Below are positions 32,530 to 42,851 of a stretch of 64,000 nt of DNA, piece by piece. The stretch is from Tahibacter sp042701255 (lineage in GTDB: Bacteria > Pseudomonadota > Gammaproteobacteria > Xanthomonadales > Rhodanobacteraceae), in assembly GCF_042701255.1 (NCBI RefSeq), contig NZ_CP170554.1, positions 124,001 through 188,000 on the forward strand, written 5' to 3'. Made by a program: the position numbers and the translations under genes. Every line of letters starts with the position of its first letter. Position 1 is the stretch's first letter. The notes beneath the pieces are model-generated. The model searched no databases. It saw only the letters and a list, made by a program, of their open reading frames with translations, and was not told the origin of the DNA.

Positions 32530-33144
32530 TCAGATACCGTCGCCGGCGTGCAGATACAGCTCGGCCTTGTCCTCGGCGCTGCGTTTGTTCCAGGTGCGCT
32601 TGTAGGTGATGCGCTTGCGGTCGATGCTTTCGCGGCTGTCGGAATACCAGCGCTGCGCAGTCGGGCCGTTCTCGACCCAGTAGGTGTCGCGCTGCCATTC
32701 GCGGAAACGCTCCGAGGCGATGCTGTACTTGGCCTTGGCATCCGCGTGGATCGGCAGCAGCGAGAAGCGCGCCTTGAACATGCCCATGCGCGGCGCGACG
32801 AGCACGTAGTAGGTCTTGCCGGCTTCGACTTCCGCGTCCATGAAGTCGGCGTTCTCGCCGATGACCATGAACAGGTATTTGCCCGGCGCGACCGCGTGGG
32901 CGATCTTGGTTCCGCCCGAGACGATGCCGATGAATTCCTGGCCGCCGCTCTGGCTCACGTCATACACCGAGGACTGCACGCCGCCGCCGTAACCCGACGG
33001 CCGCAGGAACACGATCACCGCGCTGTCCGGCGACGGCGACAGCCCGTGCTCGATACGCGTCATGTGATCGGATTTGACCCGGCCGCAGGCCGCGACCACG
33101 CAAGCCAACAGCACGACCGCAGCCGCGCGCACCCAACGATTCAT
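32530..33144 (-). CDS. lipoprotein with DUF2846-like domain
   Basis: 204 aa. Signal peptide with lipobox VAAC (Cys at about residue 20). The body (SAVIVFLRPSGYGGGVQSSVYD, GKYLFMVIGENADFMDAEVEAGKTYYVLVAPRMG) resembles the beta-rich DUF2846-type domain of envelope lipoproteins. AGGGGA precedes the ATG at 33144; an upstream ATG at 33183 has no signal-peptide logic. Probably outer-membrane anchored; function unknown. Located just downstream of ompW on the same strand (90-bp gap). Confidence 0.78.
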   Translation of the reverse strand: MNRWVRAAAVVLLACVVAACGRVKSDHMTRIEHGLSPSPDSAVIVFLRPSGYGGGVQSSVYDVSQSGGQEFIGIVSGGTKIAHAVAPGKYLFMVIGENADFMDAEVEAGKTYYVLVAPRMGMFKARFSLLPIHADAKAKYSIASERFREWQRDTYWVENGPTAQRWYSDSRESIDRKRITYKRTWNKRSAEDKAELYLHAGDGI

Positions 33145-33234
33145 GGATTTTCCCCTGTCCCGGACCGGCGCAGAGGCTCGCACAGGCGCCTGCGCACGAC
33201 AATCCGTACGCAGGCGCCCGACGATGGCGCGAGA

Positions 33235-33849
33235 TCAGAAGCGGTAACCGACGGCCAGGCCGTACGCAATCGGGTCGATGTTGACCGTGCCGACCTTGGC
33301 GCCGTTGACGCGCGCTTCGGTATCGATGTCCATCCAGCGCAGATCGACCGACATCAGCCAGCGCTCGCTCAACGTGAAGTCGAGACCCGCATGCGCTGCG
33401 GCGCCCCAGGATTTGCCCAGGGTCAGCTGCGTACCGGCGAGCGGACCCCGTTCCTTCACGTCGAAGAACGCGGTGTAGTTCAGGCCCACGCCGACGAACG
33501 GCGAAACCTTGCCGCCCGGATTGAAGTGGTATTGCAGCGACACGGTCGGCGGCAGGTGCGAGACCTCGGCGGCCTTGGCGCCGTTGAGCGTCACGTCGTG
33601 CTTGAACGGCGTCGCCGCAAGCACTTCGACGCCCCAGTTCGGATTCAGGAAATACTCGAGCTGGAAGGTCGGACGCCAGTCGCCGGAGACGTCGGTCTTG
33701 AGCGTGCCGCCGGCGAGCGTGCCGTTGTCCGACTTGGGATCGACCTGATGCGCGCCGACCTTGAAGGTCCAGTCGTAGGCGCTGGCCGTGGCGCTGGCCA
33801 GCAGCGACGACGCAAGCAGCACGAGCGTGGCGGAAATACGCATTGCCAT
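33235..33849 (-). CDS. ompW: OmpW family outer membrane protein
   Basis: 204 aa. The signal peptide ends ASATASA, and the mature part is an eight-stranded beta-barrel ending in an aromatic residue (AVGYRF). It contains the OmpW-type segments WRPTFQLEYFLNPNWGVEVLAATPF, PPTVSLQYHFNPGGKVSPFVGVGLNYT and SWGAAAHAGLDFTLSERW. OmpW forms a narrow hydrophobic channel. A perfect FNR box lies 58 bp upstream, in line with the known FNR control of ompW in enterobacteria. Confidence 0.93.
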   Translation of the reverse strand: MAMRISATLVLLASSLLASATASAYDWTFKVGAHQVDPKSDNGTLAGGTLKTDVSGDWRPTFQLEYFLNPNWGVEVLAATPFKHDVTLNGAKAAEVSHLPPTVSLQYHFNPGGKVSPFVGVGLNYTAFFDVKERGPLAGTQLTLGKSWGAAAHAGLDFTLSERWLMSVDLRWMDIDTEARVNGAKVGTVNIDPIAYGLAVGYRF

Positions 33850-33907
33850 GGGAAAACCTCGTTGTTGAAGACTGTGCGCATCGTCTCAGCCGCACGCACG
33901 ACAGCTA

Positions 33908-33921
33908 TTGATCCGGATCAA
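33908..33921. promoter_or_regulatory. FNR/ANR box in the ompW-tex intergenic region
   Basis: TTGATCCGGATCAA matches the FNR/CRP-family anaerobic consensus TTGAT-N4-ATCAA at every defined position and is a perfect palindrome. It is centred 65 bp upstream of the ompW start codon and 110 bp upstream of tex, so activation of ompW from a class II position (start near 33873) is plausible. Confidence 0.7.
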
Positions 33922-34024
33922 ATCGCATCGTCTCCGGCAGCAAAGCCCGGCGTCAGGCACTAGAATGCCGGGCCCGGCGCGCGTCGCGGCGTGCGCCGCC
34001 GTTCAACCAGGAAGACCCGATTTC

Positions 34025-36370
<2,346 letters not shown>

Positions 36371-36425
36371 TCCACGGCGGCCGCGGATGCGGCCGCCGCC
36401 TTCCTCACCGGCAGCGGACATTCCC

Positions 36426-37268
36426 ATGCGTTTCGAAGGCACCGACCGTTACGTCGCGACGGACGAACTCAAGCTCGCCGTCAACGCCGCGATCACCCTG
36501 CAGCGCCCGCTGCTGATCAAGGGCGAGCCGGGCACCGGCAAGACCCTGCTCGCCGAGGAAGTCGCGCGTGCGCTCGGCGCGCCGCTGATCGAATGGCACA
36601 TCAAGTCCACGACCAAGGCGCAGCACGGTCTCTACGAATACGATGCGGTAGCGCGCCTGCGCGACTCGCAGCTCGGCGAAGCGCGCGCCACCGACATCGC
36701 CAACTACATCGTGCCGGGCAAACTCTGGCAGGCGTTCGCGAGCGACGCGCGCGCCGTCGTGCTGATCGACGAGATCGACAAGGCCGACATCGAGTTCCCG
36801 AACGATCTGCTGCGCGAGCTCGACCGCATGGACTTCCACGTCTACGAGACCGGCGAGACCGTGCGCGCGAAGCAGCGCCCGATCGTGATGATCACGTCCA
36901 ACAACGAGAAGGAACTGCCCGACGCATTCCTGCGCCGCTGCTTCTTCCACTACATCCGCTTCCCCGACGCAGACACGCTCGCGGCCATCGTCGAGGTGCA
37001 TTTCCCGGGCCTCAAGCGCGAGCTGCTGCACGAGGCGCTGACGGCGTTCCTGTCGCTGCGCGAGACGCCGGGCCTCAAGAAGAAGCCGACCACGTCGGAA
37101 CTGCTGGACTGGCTCAAGCTGCTGCTGGCCGAAGACCTGGCCGTGGACACTTTGCGCGAGCGCAATGCGAAGAAGGCGATTCCGCCGCTGTACGGCGCAT
37201 TGCTCAAGAACGAAGCCGACGTGCAGCTGTTCGAGCGCATCGCGTTCATGGCGCGCCGCGGCAGCTGA
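36426..37268 (+). CDS. MoxR-type AAA+ ATPase
   Basis: 280 aa. Walker A GEPGTGKT (about residues 33-40), Walker B AVVLIDEIDKAD, sensor 1 ITSNNEKELPDAFLRR. MoxR ATPases work with a VWA-domain partner as chaperones for maturation of metal or other enzymes; a CoxE-like VWA protein is encoded 1.2 kb downstream in the same orientation. It is separated from that partner by an opposing lipoprotein gene, so they are probably not one operon here. Confidence 0.93.
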   Translation: MRFEGTDRYVATDELKLAVNAAITLQRPLLIKGEPGTGKTLLAEEVARALGAPLIEWHIKSTTKAQHGLYEYDAVARLRDSQLGEARATDIANYIVPGKLWQAFASDARAVVLIDEIDKADIEFPNDLLRELDRMDFHVYETGETVRAKQRPIVMITSNNEKELPDAFLRRCFFHYIRFPDADTLAAIVEVHFPGLKRELLHEALTAFLSLRETPGLKKKPTTSELLDWLKLLLAEDLAVDTLRERNAKKAIPPLYGALLKNEADVQLFERIAFMARRGS

Positions 37269-37290
37269 GACGCGACGCGGAACGCGGACG

Positions 37291-37321
37291 CGAAAACGGC
37301 CGGCAATGCCGGCCGTTTTCG
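37291..37321. terminator. bidirectional intrinsic terminator
   Basis: CGAAAACGGCCGGC and GCCGGCCGTTTTCG form a perfect 14-bp inverted repeat around a 3-nt loop, so either strand ends in a T-rich run. It lies between the convergent MoxR gene (stop 37268) and lipoprotein gene (stop 37373) and can serve both. Confidence 0.85.
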
Positions 37322-37372
37322 TTTCGGCGCCGACTCCACATTCGCAGAGGCGGCACCGGACAGCGCTGAAAC

Positions 37373-38218
37373 TTACTTCGCCGGCGGACGCTTCGACACG
37401 GCGTCGTACTTGGCGACGGCGCGGTCGTACAGGGTCTTGGCTTCGGCGTCGGCGAGCACGCTGATGTTGCCGCCGTCCTTCTTGGTCTTGAGCACGAGCA
37501 CGCCGGTTTCGTTCCAGCCCGCGCGCGTGACCGCATTCGGCTTTTCCGCCATCGCCGGCACGCGTTCCTGGATCACGGCCATCGGCTTGCCGTCGCGATA
37601 GGCGTAGTAGAAGTTGATGCGGCCCTTGTCGCCGTAGTCGGTGACTTCGCGGATGTAGCGCAAGGTGCTCTTGTTGTCGAAGAAGCCGTCCCAGGCGGTC
37701 GTGCTGGTCTCGTCCTCGCTGGCGCCCTGCGAACGCTTCATGCCGCCGATCGCGCGTTCGAGGCCGGCGTATTCGGATTCGAGCTTCTCCGACGCGGTCG
37801 GTTCCGGCGTCATGACCACGTCGACCTTGGCCGGCGAGCCCTTCGTGATGACCGGATATTCGCGCGGTGCGACGTAGCGGCGCTCGCCGTCGATGAGCTC
37901 GACGTTGAGCACGTACAGCGCGTTCTTGTCGATCTTGCCGGGCTCGAACGGCAGCTGGAACTGCGCCGGCAGCGCGCCCGGGCTCGTCGTGCTCTGCGCG
38001 ACCGTGACCGGCGGCTTGAGGCTGACGTTGACCAGCGCGAGCTTGAGCTGCGCTTCCGCGCCGACCGGCGCCGGCACCTTCAGCGAGATCGAGCCGGTCA
38101 CCGACGTCGGCATCGCGGCCTGGGCCGACGTGGCCGCCTGGTTGCCGGCGTTGTTGGACTGGCCGCAGGCGGCGAGAGCCAGGCTGGCGATCAGCAGGGG
38201 AAGGGCAAGCTTCTGCAC
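37373..38218 (-). CDS. YbaY-like lipoprotein
   Basis: 281 aa from a GTG at 38218, chosen for GGAG 7 nt upstream and because the lipoprotein signal peptide (KLALPLLIASLALAAC) then starts at residue 3; a longer start at 38278 would bury it. Residues ~40-140 match the YbaY domain (SVTGSISLKVP, LKLALVNVSL, PFEPGKIDKNALYVLNVELID), followed by a ~130-residue region without recognised domain. YbaY-type proteins are outer-membrane lipoproteins of unclear role. Confidence 0.83.
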   Translation of the reverse strand: MQKLALPLLIASLALAACGQSNNAGNQAATSAQAAMPTSVTGSISLKVPAPVGAEAQLKLALVNVSLKPPVTVAQSTTSPGALPAQFQLPFEPGKIDKNALYVLNVELIDGERRYVAPREYPVITKGSPAKVDVVMTPEPTASEKLESEYAGLERAIGGMKRSQGASEDETSTTAWDGFFDNKSTLRYIREVTDYGDKGRINFYYAYRDGKPMAVIQERVPAMAEKPNAVTRAGWNETGVLVLKTKKDGGNISVLADAEAKTLYDRAVAKYDAVSKRPPAK

Positions 38219-38446
38219 GGGAAATCTCCGCAAACGTAGAATCACGGCCGGCGCCGACACGGCGACGGCTTGAGACAAGACTGCGCAGACTAGCGGGTTT
38301 GGCCGCCGCTGTCGCGACTACGAAGGTGTAATGATGCCATCAACCGTGTTGCATAAGCGTTTATCCGGATGGGGCAAAAACGCTGCGAAGGCGCAGCGGG
38401 CCGTCCGGCCCGCCGCCCTGCCGTGGCCTCGGCAGGACTGTCGATC

Positions 38447-39625
38447 ATGCTGATCCGCTTCTTCCTCTGGCTGCGCAGCCAGGGACTCAGGCCCGGCATC
38501 CACGAGCTGCTGGCCCTGCTCGATGCGCTGCGCGCGGGCTTTTCGCGCCTTTCGCTCGATGAATTCCATACGTTGGCGCGCATTTGCCTGATCAAGGACG
38601 AAACCCAGTTCGACCGCTACGACCGCGCTTTCGGCACGTTCTTCAGCGGCGTCGACGCGGCCGCGCAGCAGCTCTACGGCGCCGTGCCCGAAGAATGGCT
38701 GCGGCGCGAATTCGAACGCGCGTTCAGCGCCGAGGAGAAAGCCGCGGTCGAGGCGCTCGGCGGTTTGCAGAAATTGCTCGATGAGCTCGCGCGGCGCCTG
38801 GCCGAACAGCAGGAACGCCATCAGGGCGGATCACGCTGGATAGGCACCGGCGGTACGTCGCCGTACGGCCATTCCGGCTACAACCCCGAAGGCGTGCGCA
38901 TAGGCGGCCGCTCCAGTCAGCGCCGCGCGGTGAAGGTCTGGGAACAGCGCCAGTTCCGCAACCTCGACGACACGCGCGAGCTCGGCACGCGCGACATCAA
39001 GCTCGCGCTGCGCGCGTTGCGCCGGCTCGCGCGCAGCGGCGCCGAACAGGAGCTGGACCTCGACGGCACCATCCGCGCGACCGCGCGCAATGCCGGCTGG
39101 CTGGATCTCAAGCTGCGGCCCGAGCGGCACAACGCGGTCAAGGTCCTGCTGCTGCTCGACATCGGCGGTTCGATGGACGACCACGTGCGCGTCTGCGAGG
39201 AGCTGTTCTCGGCCGCGCGCAGCGAGTTCAAGCACCTGCAGCACTTCTATTTCCACAACTTCATTTATGAGCGGATCTGGCGCGACAACGCGCGGCGCTG
39301 GGACGCGCACCAGCGCACCCTGGATCTGCTGCACACCTACGCCGCCGACTACAAGCTCGTCATCGTCGGCGACGCGAGCATGAGCCCGTACGAGATCACC
39401 GAGCCCGGCGGCAGCATCGAACACCACAACGCCGAGGCCGGCGCCGTCTGGCTCGCGCGCCTGACCGACCTGTACCGGCGCGCGGTCTGGCTCAATCCGG
39501 TCGAACCCTCACGCTGGGAATGGACGCCGTCGATCGGCATCACGCGCGAACTCATGCAGGGCCGCATGTATCCGCTGACCCTGGCCGGGCTGAATCAGGC
39601 GGTCGAGTCGCTGCGCGGGCGTTGA
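38447..39625 (+). CDS. CoxE-like VWA domain protein
   Basis: 392 aa. The N-terminal half is helical (MLIRFFLWLRSQGLRPGIHELLALL onward). A Gly/Ser linker follows, then a VWA domain from about residue 220, with MIDAS-like DIGGSMDD and the later acidic loop VIVGDASMSPYE. Such VWA proteins pair with MoxR ATPases; the ATPase at 36426-37268 is the likely partner. The ATG at 38447 begins the conserved hydrophobic start. Substrate of the pair unknown. Confidence 0.87.
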   Translation: MLIRFFLWLRSQGLRPGIHELLALLDALRAGFSRLSLDEFHTLARICLIKDETQFDRYDRAFGTFFSGVDAAAQQLYGAVPEEWLRREFERAFSAEEKAAVEALGGLQKLLDELARRLAEQQERHQGGSRWIGTGGTSPYGHSGYNPEGVRIGGRSSQRRAVKVWEQRQFRNLDDTRELGTRDIKLALRALRRLARSGAEQELDLDGTIRATARNAGWLDLKLRPERHNAVKVLLLLDIGGSMDDHVRVCEELFSAARSEFKHLQHFYFHNFIYERIWRDNARRWDAHQRTLDLLHTYAADYKLVIVGDASMSPYEITEPGGSIEHHNAEAGAVWLARLTDLYRRAVWLNPVEPSRWEWTPSIGITRELMQGRMYPLTLAGLNQAVESLRGR

Positions 39626-39649
39626 GGCGATGATCGCGCCGCGGCGCGA

Positions 39650-40528
39650 TCAATCCCCGCGCCGCCGTATGCGCAGCTGATCGACCGGGAACGTCGCGAT
39701 GTCGGTGCCGCCCTGGCGGCGCGGCTGACCCGGACGCGGGCCCCAGGCGTGCGCGTAGAGGACTTCGTAGGTCGCCGGCAGGCGGCCGTCGTCGCGACGG
39801 TATTCCTCGTAAGCGCTGGCGACGGCCTGCAGCCGCGACTTGCCGGTCAGCCCGCGGCGCCGGTACGCATCCGCGTTCGTCGCGCCGATGGCCTTGAGGT
39901 CGCGCATGAGTGCGCCGGCATCGGCATAGGTCAAGGTGATTTCTTCGCCGTCGAGCACCGGATCGCGGAAACCCGCGGCGAGCAGGGCATCGCCGACGCG
40001 CTGGATGTCGGGGAACTGGCTCACGTGCGGCGCGCGGTCGACATCGGCCCAGGCCGCGCGCAGCTCGTGCAGGGTCATCGGACCGAACGTCGACAGCGCG
40101 AGAAAACCGTCCGGGCGCAGCACGCGGCGGAATTCGTCGAACAGTGCGGGCAGATCGACGATCCACTGTATGCAGAGGCTCGAAAACAGCACGTCGATGC
40201 TGTTGTCGGCCAGCGGCAGCTGGCGCGCATCGGCGCAGACGCGCGCGAGCGGACGCAGCCAGCTGCCTTCGCGGCGCGCCTGCTGCAGCATCGGCAGGGC
40301 GAGATCCATCGCGATGACTTCGGCCTTGCGCCAGCGTTTGCGCAAGTGGCCGCTCGCACGGCCCGGGCCGCAGCCGAGATCGAGCACGCGCTGCGGCGGC
40401 GTGGTCATGAAATCCAGACGTTCGAGCAGCCGGTCCTCGACTTCGTGCTGCAGCACGGCGTGTTCTGCATAGCCGGCCGCGGCGCGGCCGAACGCGCGGC
40501 GCACCTGATCGCGATCGAACGGCGTCAT
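39650..40528 (-). CDS. bioC: malonyl-ACP O-methyltransferase BioC
   Basis: 292 aa. N-terminal FDRDQVRRAFGRAAAGYAEHAVLQ and the SAM motif VLDLGCGPGRASGHL (about residues 48-62) are typical of BioC. It methylates malonyl-ACP so that fatty acid synthesis can build the pimeloyl chain. The start overlaps the bioH stop (ATGA, 40525-40528). Last gene of the biotin operon. A C-terminal part with PATYEVLYAHAWGP confirms BioC over a generic methyltransferase. Confidence 0.93.
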   Translation of the reverse strand: MTPFDRDQVRRAFGRAAAGYAEHAVLQHEVEDRLLERLDFMTTPPQRVLDLGCGPGRASGHLRKRWRKAEVIAMDLALPMLQQARREGSWLRPLARVCADARQLPLADNSIDVLFSSLCIQWIVDLPALFDEFRRVLRPDGFLALSTFGPMTLHELRAAWADVDRAPHVSQFPDIQRVGDALLAAGFRDPVLDGEEITLTYADAGALMRDLKAIGATNADAYRRRGLTGKSRLQAVASAYEEYRRDDGRLPATYEVLYAHAWGPRPGQPRRQGGTDIATFPVDQLRIRRRGD

Positions 40529-41289
40529 GCGGCCTGCTCCCGCTGCAGTTCGAGCACCGCTTCGGCGACGCGCGCGGCGTGGCCGATGAACGGCGCGTGG
40601 CCGGCCGACAGTTCGAGATAGCGCCCGCCCGGACTGTGCTGCGCGGCCCATTGCATCGCCGCCGGCGGAATCAGCTTGTCGCGGCGCCCGGCGATCCAGA
40701 GACTGGGCGCACGCAGACCCGGCAGCACGTCGCGCAGATCGGCGCTGTCGAGAATCCCGAGACCGTCGCAGAGCACGTTCAGCGCCGGCTCGCCGCGCGC
40801 AAATACCTGCGCGCGCAGCTCGCGCAGTTCGCTTTGCGCATGCTCGGAACCGATCGCCTCCAGCGCGAGGAAGCGCTCGATCGTGCGGTGATAGTCGCTG
40901 CGCAGGCCGTCGGCGAACTGGCGGAACAGATCGGGCGCAACACCTTGCGGCCAGTCTTCGCCGACGACGAAGCGCGGGCTCGAGGCGATCAGCACGAGCG
41001 CCTCGACGCGGTCAGGTCTGAGCCGCGCGGCTTCCAGACAGACCTGCCCGCCGAGCGACCAGCCCAGCCAGGTCGCGGACGGCAGCTGCTCGGCCAGTTG
41101 CAGCGCACACTCGTCCAGACGCAGGTGCGTGTCGCTGTCGCGGCTGTAGCCGTGACCCGGCAGGTCGACGAGGTGCAGGCGGAAATGCGGCGCGAGCTCG
41201 CGCGTCAGCGGCGCAAAGATGCCCGCGTGCATGGCCCAGCCGTGGATCAGAATCAGATCGGGCCCGTGGCCCAGGGTTTCGATATGCAT
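40525..41289 (-). CDS. bioH: pimeloyl-[ACP] methyl ester esterase BioH
   Basis: 254 aa alpha/beta hydrolase. Nucleophile Ser78 lies in GWSLGG; the acid is in AGRRDKLIP (near 205), and the base is in SAGHAPFIGH (near 233). The oxyanion segment HGWAMHAGIF is close to E. coli BioH. It cleaves the methyl ester after the pimeloyl chain is complete, releasing it from BioC-primed synthesis. In the operon between an uncharacterised small gene and bioC. Confidence 0.93.
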   Translation of the reverse strand: MHIETLGHGPDLILIHGWAMHAGIFAPLTRELAPHFRLHLVDLPGHGYSRDSDTHLRLDECALQLAEQLPSATWLGWSLGGQVCLEAARLRPDRVEALVLIASSPRFVVGEDWPQGVAPDLFRQFADGLRSDYHRTIERFLALEAIGSEHAQSELRELRAQVFARGEPALNVLCDGLGILDSADLRDVLPGLRAPSLWIAGRRDKLIPPAAMQWAAQHSPGGRYLELSAGHAPFIGHAARVAEAVLELQREQAA

Positions 41290-41299
41290 GTCGTTTCGT

Positions 41300-41659
41300 T
41301 CAACCGGCCGCTACGGGCCGCTCACGTGCTTCGCGAATGAACAAGGCCAGCTGCCGCCATTCCTCACGCGGAAACAGGAACGGCAGACGCAGCCGATGCC
41401 GCCGCGCGAGTATCGACTGCTCCAGCCAGCCGGGATCGAAACCGTCCCAGACACCGGCGACCGACAGCAGATTCCATTGCAGCAGCGGCTGTACTTCCTC
41501 GAGCAGTATCCGTTCCAGCTCCGCCTCGCTGTAGGCCGATCCGGCCAGGTCGTGCGCGAGCGACGGCAGCAACGCCTCGACGTCGGTGTCGAGAAACAGT
41601 TCGGAAAAGGCGAGCCAGACCGGCCGGCGCTGTGCGAGATCCTCGGCGGCCGGCTTCAT
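41300..41659 (-). CDS. conserved hypothetical protein in the biotin operon (DUF7079-like)
   Basis: 119 aa, acidic and helical, with the pattern RRPVWLAFSELFLDTDVEALLP, YSEAELERILLEEVQPLLQWNLLSVAGVWDGFD. It resembles a family I recall as DUF7079; no function is known. Its ATG overlaps the bioF stop (ATGA at 41656-41659) and bioH begins 10 nt after its stop, so it is translated as part of the biotin operon. A role in biotin synthesis is possible but unproven. Confidence 0.75.
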   Translation of the reverse strand: MKPAAEDLAQRRPVWLAFSELFLDTDVEALLPSLAHDLAGSAYSEAELERILLEEVQPLLQWNLLSVAGVWDGFDPGWLEQSILARRHRLRLPFLFPREEWRQLALFIREARERPVAAG

Positions 41660-42825
41660 ACGTTTGCCGCCTGCAACGCATCGAGCAGCTGCTCGACCAT
41701 CGCTTCGCTGTGCAGCGCCGACAAGGTGATGCGCAGGCGCGCCTTGTCCGCAGGTACGGTCGGCGGACGTATCGCCGGCACGTAGTAGCCGCGCAGCTCG
41801 AGCGCGCGGGAAAGACCCAGCGCGACCTCGCTGTCGCCGACCAGCAGCGGCTGTATCGCGCTGCGCGAAGGCAACAGTTGCAGACCGCGCTCGGCCGCAC
41901 CGGCGCGCAGATGACGGATGAGGATCTGCAGGCGCTCGCGGCGCCACGATTCGTGGCGCGCGATGTCCACGGCGACCAGCGTCGCTGCGGCAACGGCCGG
42001 CGGCATCGCCGTCGTATAGACATGGCTGCGCGCGAACTGGACCAGACCGTCGATGAGATTCGCGCTGCCCGCGACGAACGCACCGGCGCTGCCGAGCGCC
42101 TTGCCCAGGGTGGCCATCAGTACCGGCGCGTCGTCCTGGCTCAGACCGGCTTCGATCAGGCTGCCGGCGCCGTCGCGGCCGAGCACACCGATGCCGTGCG
42201 CATCGTCGACATGCAGGGTCGCGCCGTGTTCGCGGCACAGCGCGGCCAGTTCAACCAGGGGCGCGACGTCGCCGTCCATGCTGAACACGCCGTCGGTCGC
42301 GAGCAGCGCCGCGGCCTCTGGCATGGCCGCGAGCTGGCGCTGCGCGCTGGCCGCATCCGCATGCACGTAGCGCTTCAAGGTGGAACCGCTGAGCCGCGCG
42401 CCGTCGATGAGGCAGGCGTGATTGAGCTTGTCCTGCAGGCACAGATCGCCGTCGCGCAGCAGCGCGACGAGCACGCCGACGTTGGCCAGATAGCCGCTCG
42501 AAAACAGTAGCGCGCGCTCGCGGCCGGTCCAGTCCGCGAGCGCCTGTTCCAGCGCCTTGTGCGGCGCGCGATGGCCGCCGAGCAGATGCGCCGCAGTCGC
42601 GCCGACGCCCCAGCGCTGCGCGGCATCGACCAGCGCTTCGCGCAGGCGCGGATGCTGGGCCAGGCCGAGGTAGTCGTTGCTCGCGAAACTCAGCAGCCGG
42701 CGGCCGTCCATGACCACGTAGGCGCCGTCGACCGCGGCTACGCCGCGCAGACGCCGCAGCAGGCCGGCCTCGGCGCGGGCGGCCTGGGCCTGGGCCATTC
42801 GGGCGAGCAGATCGGGACGCGACAT
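41656..42825 (-). CDS. bioF: 8-amino-7-oxononanoate synthase BioF
   Basis: 389 aa. PLP alpha-oxoamine synthase: FASNDYLGLAQHP near residue 48, SSGYLANVGVL, HVDDAHGIGVLG with the cofactor Asp and His, and the Schiff-base Lys in TLGKALGSAGAF. It condenses pimeloyl-ACP/CoA with alanine. The ATG at 42825 begins MSRPDLLARM; longer open sequence upstream runs into bioB. 26 bp downstream of bioB. Confidence 0.96.
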   Translation of the reverse strand: MSRPDLLARMAQAQAARAEAGLLRRLRGVAAVDGAYVVMDGRRLLSFASNDYLGLAQHPRLREALVDAAQRWGVGATAAHLLGGHRAPHKALEQALADWTGRERALLFSSGYLANVGVLVALLRDGDLCLQDKLNHACLIDGARLSGSTLKRYVHADAASAQRQLAAMPEAAALLATDGVFSMDGDVAPLVELAALCREHGATLHVDDAHGIGVLGRDGAGSLIEAGLSQDDAPVLMATLGKALGSAGAFVAGSANLIDGLVQFARSHVYTTAMPPAVAAATLVAVDIARHESWRRERLQILIRHLRAGAAERGLQLLPSRSAIQPLLVGDSEVALGLSRALELRGYYVPAIRPPTVPADKARLRITLSALHSEAMVEQLLDALQAANV

Positions 42826-42851
42826 GGTGGACGGCGGCGCGCGCCGCCGGC

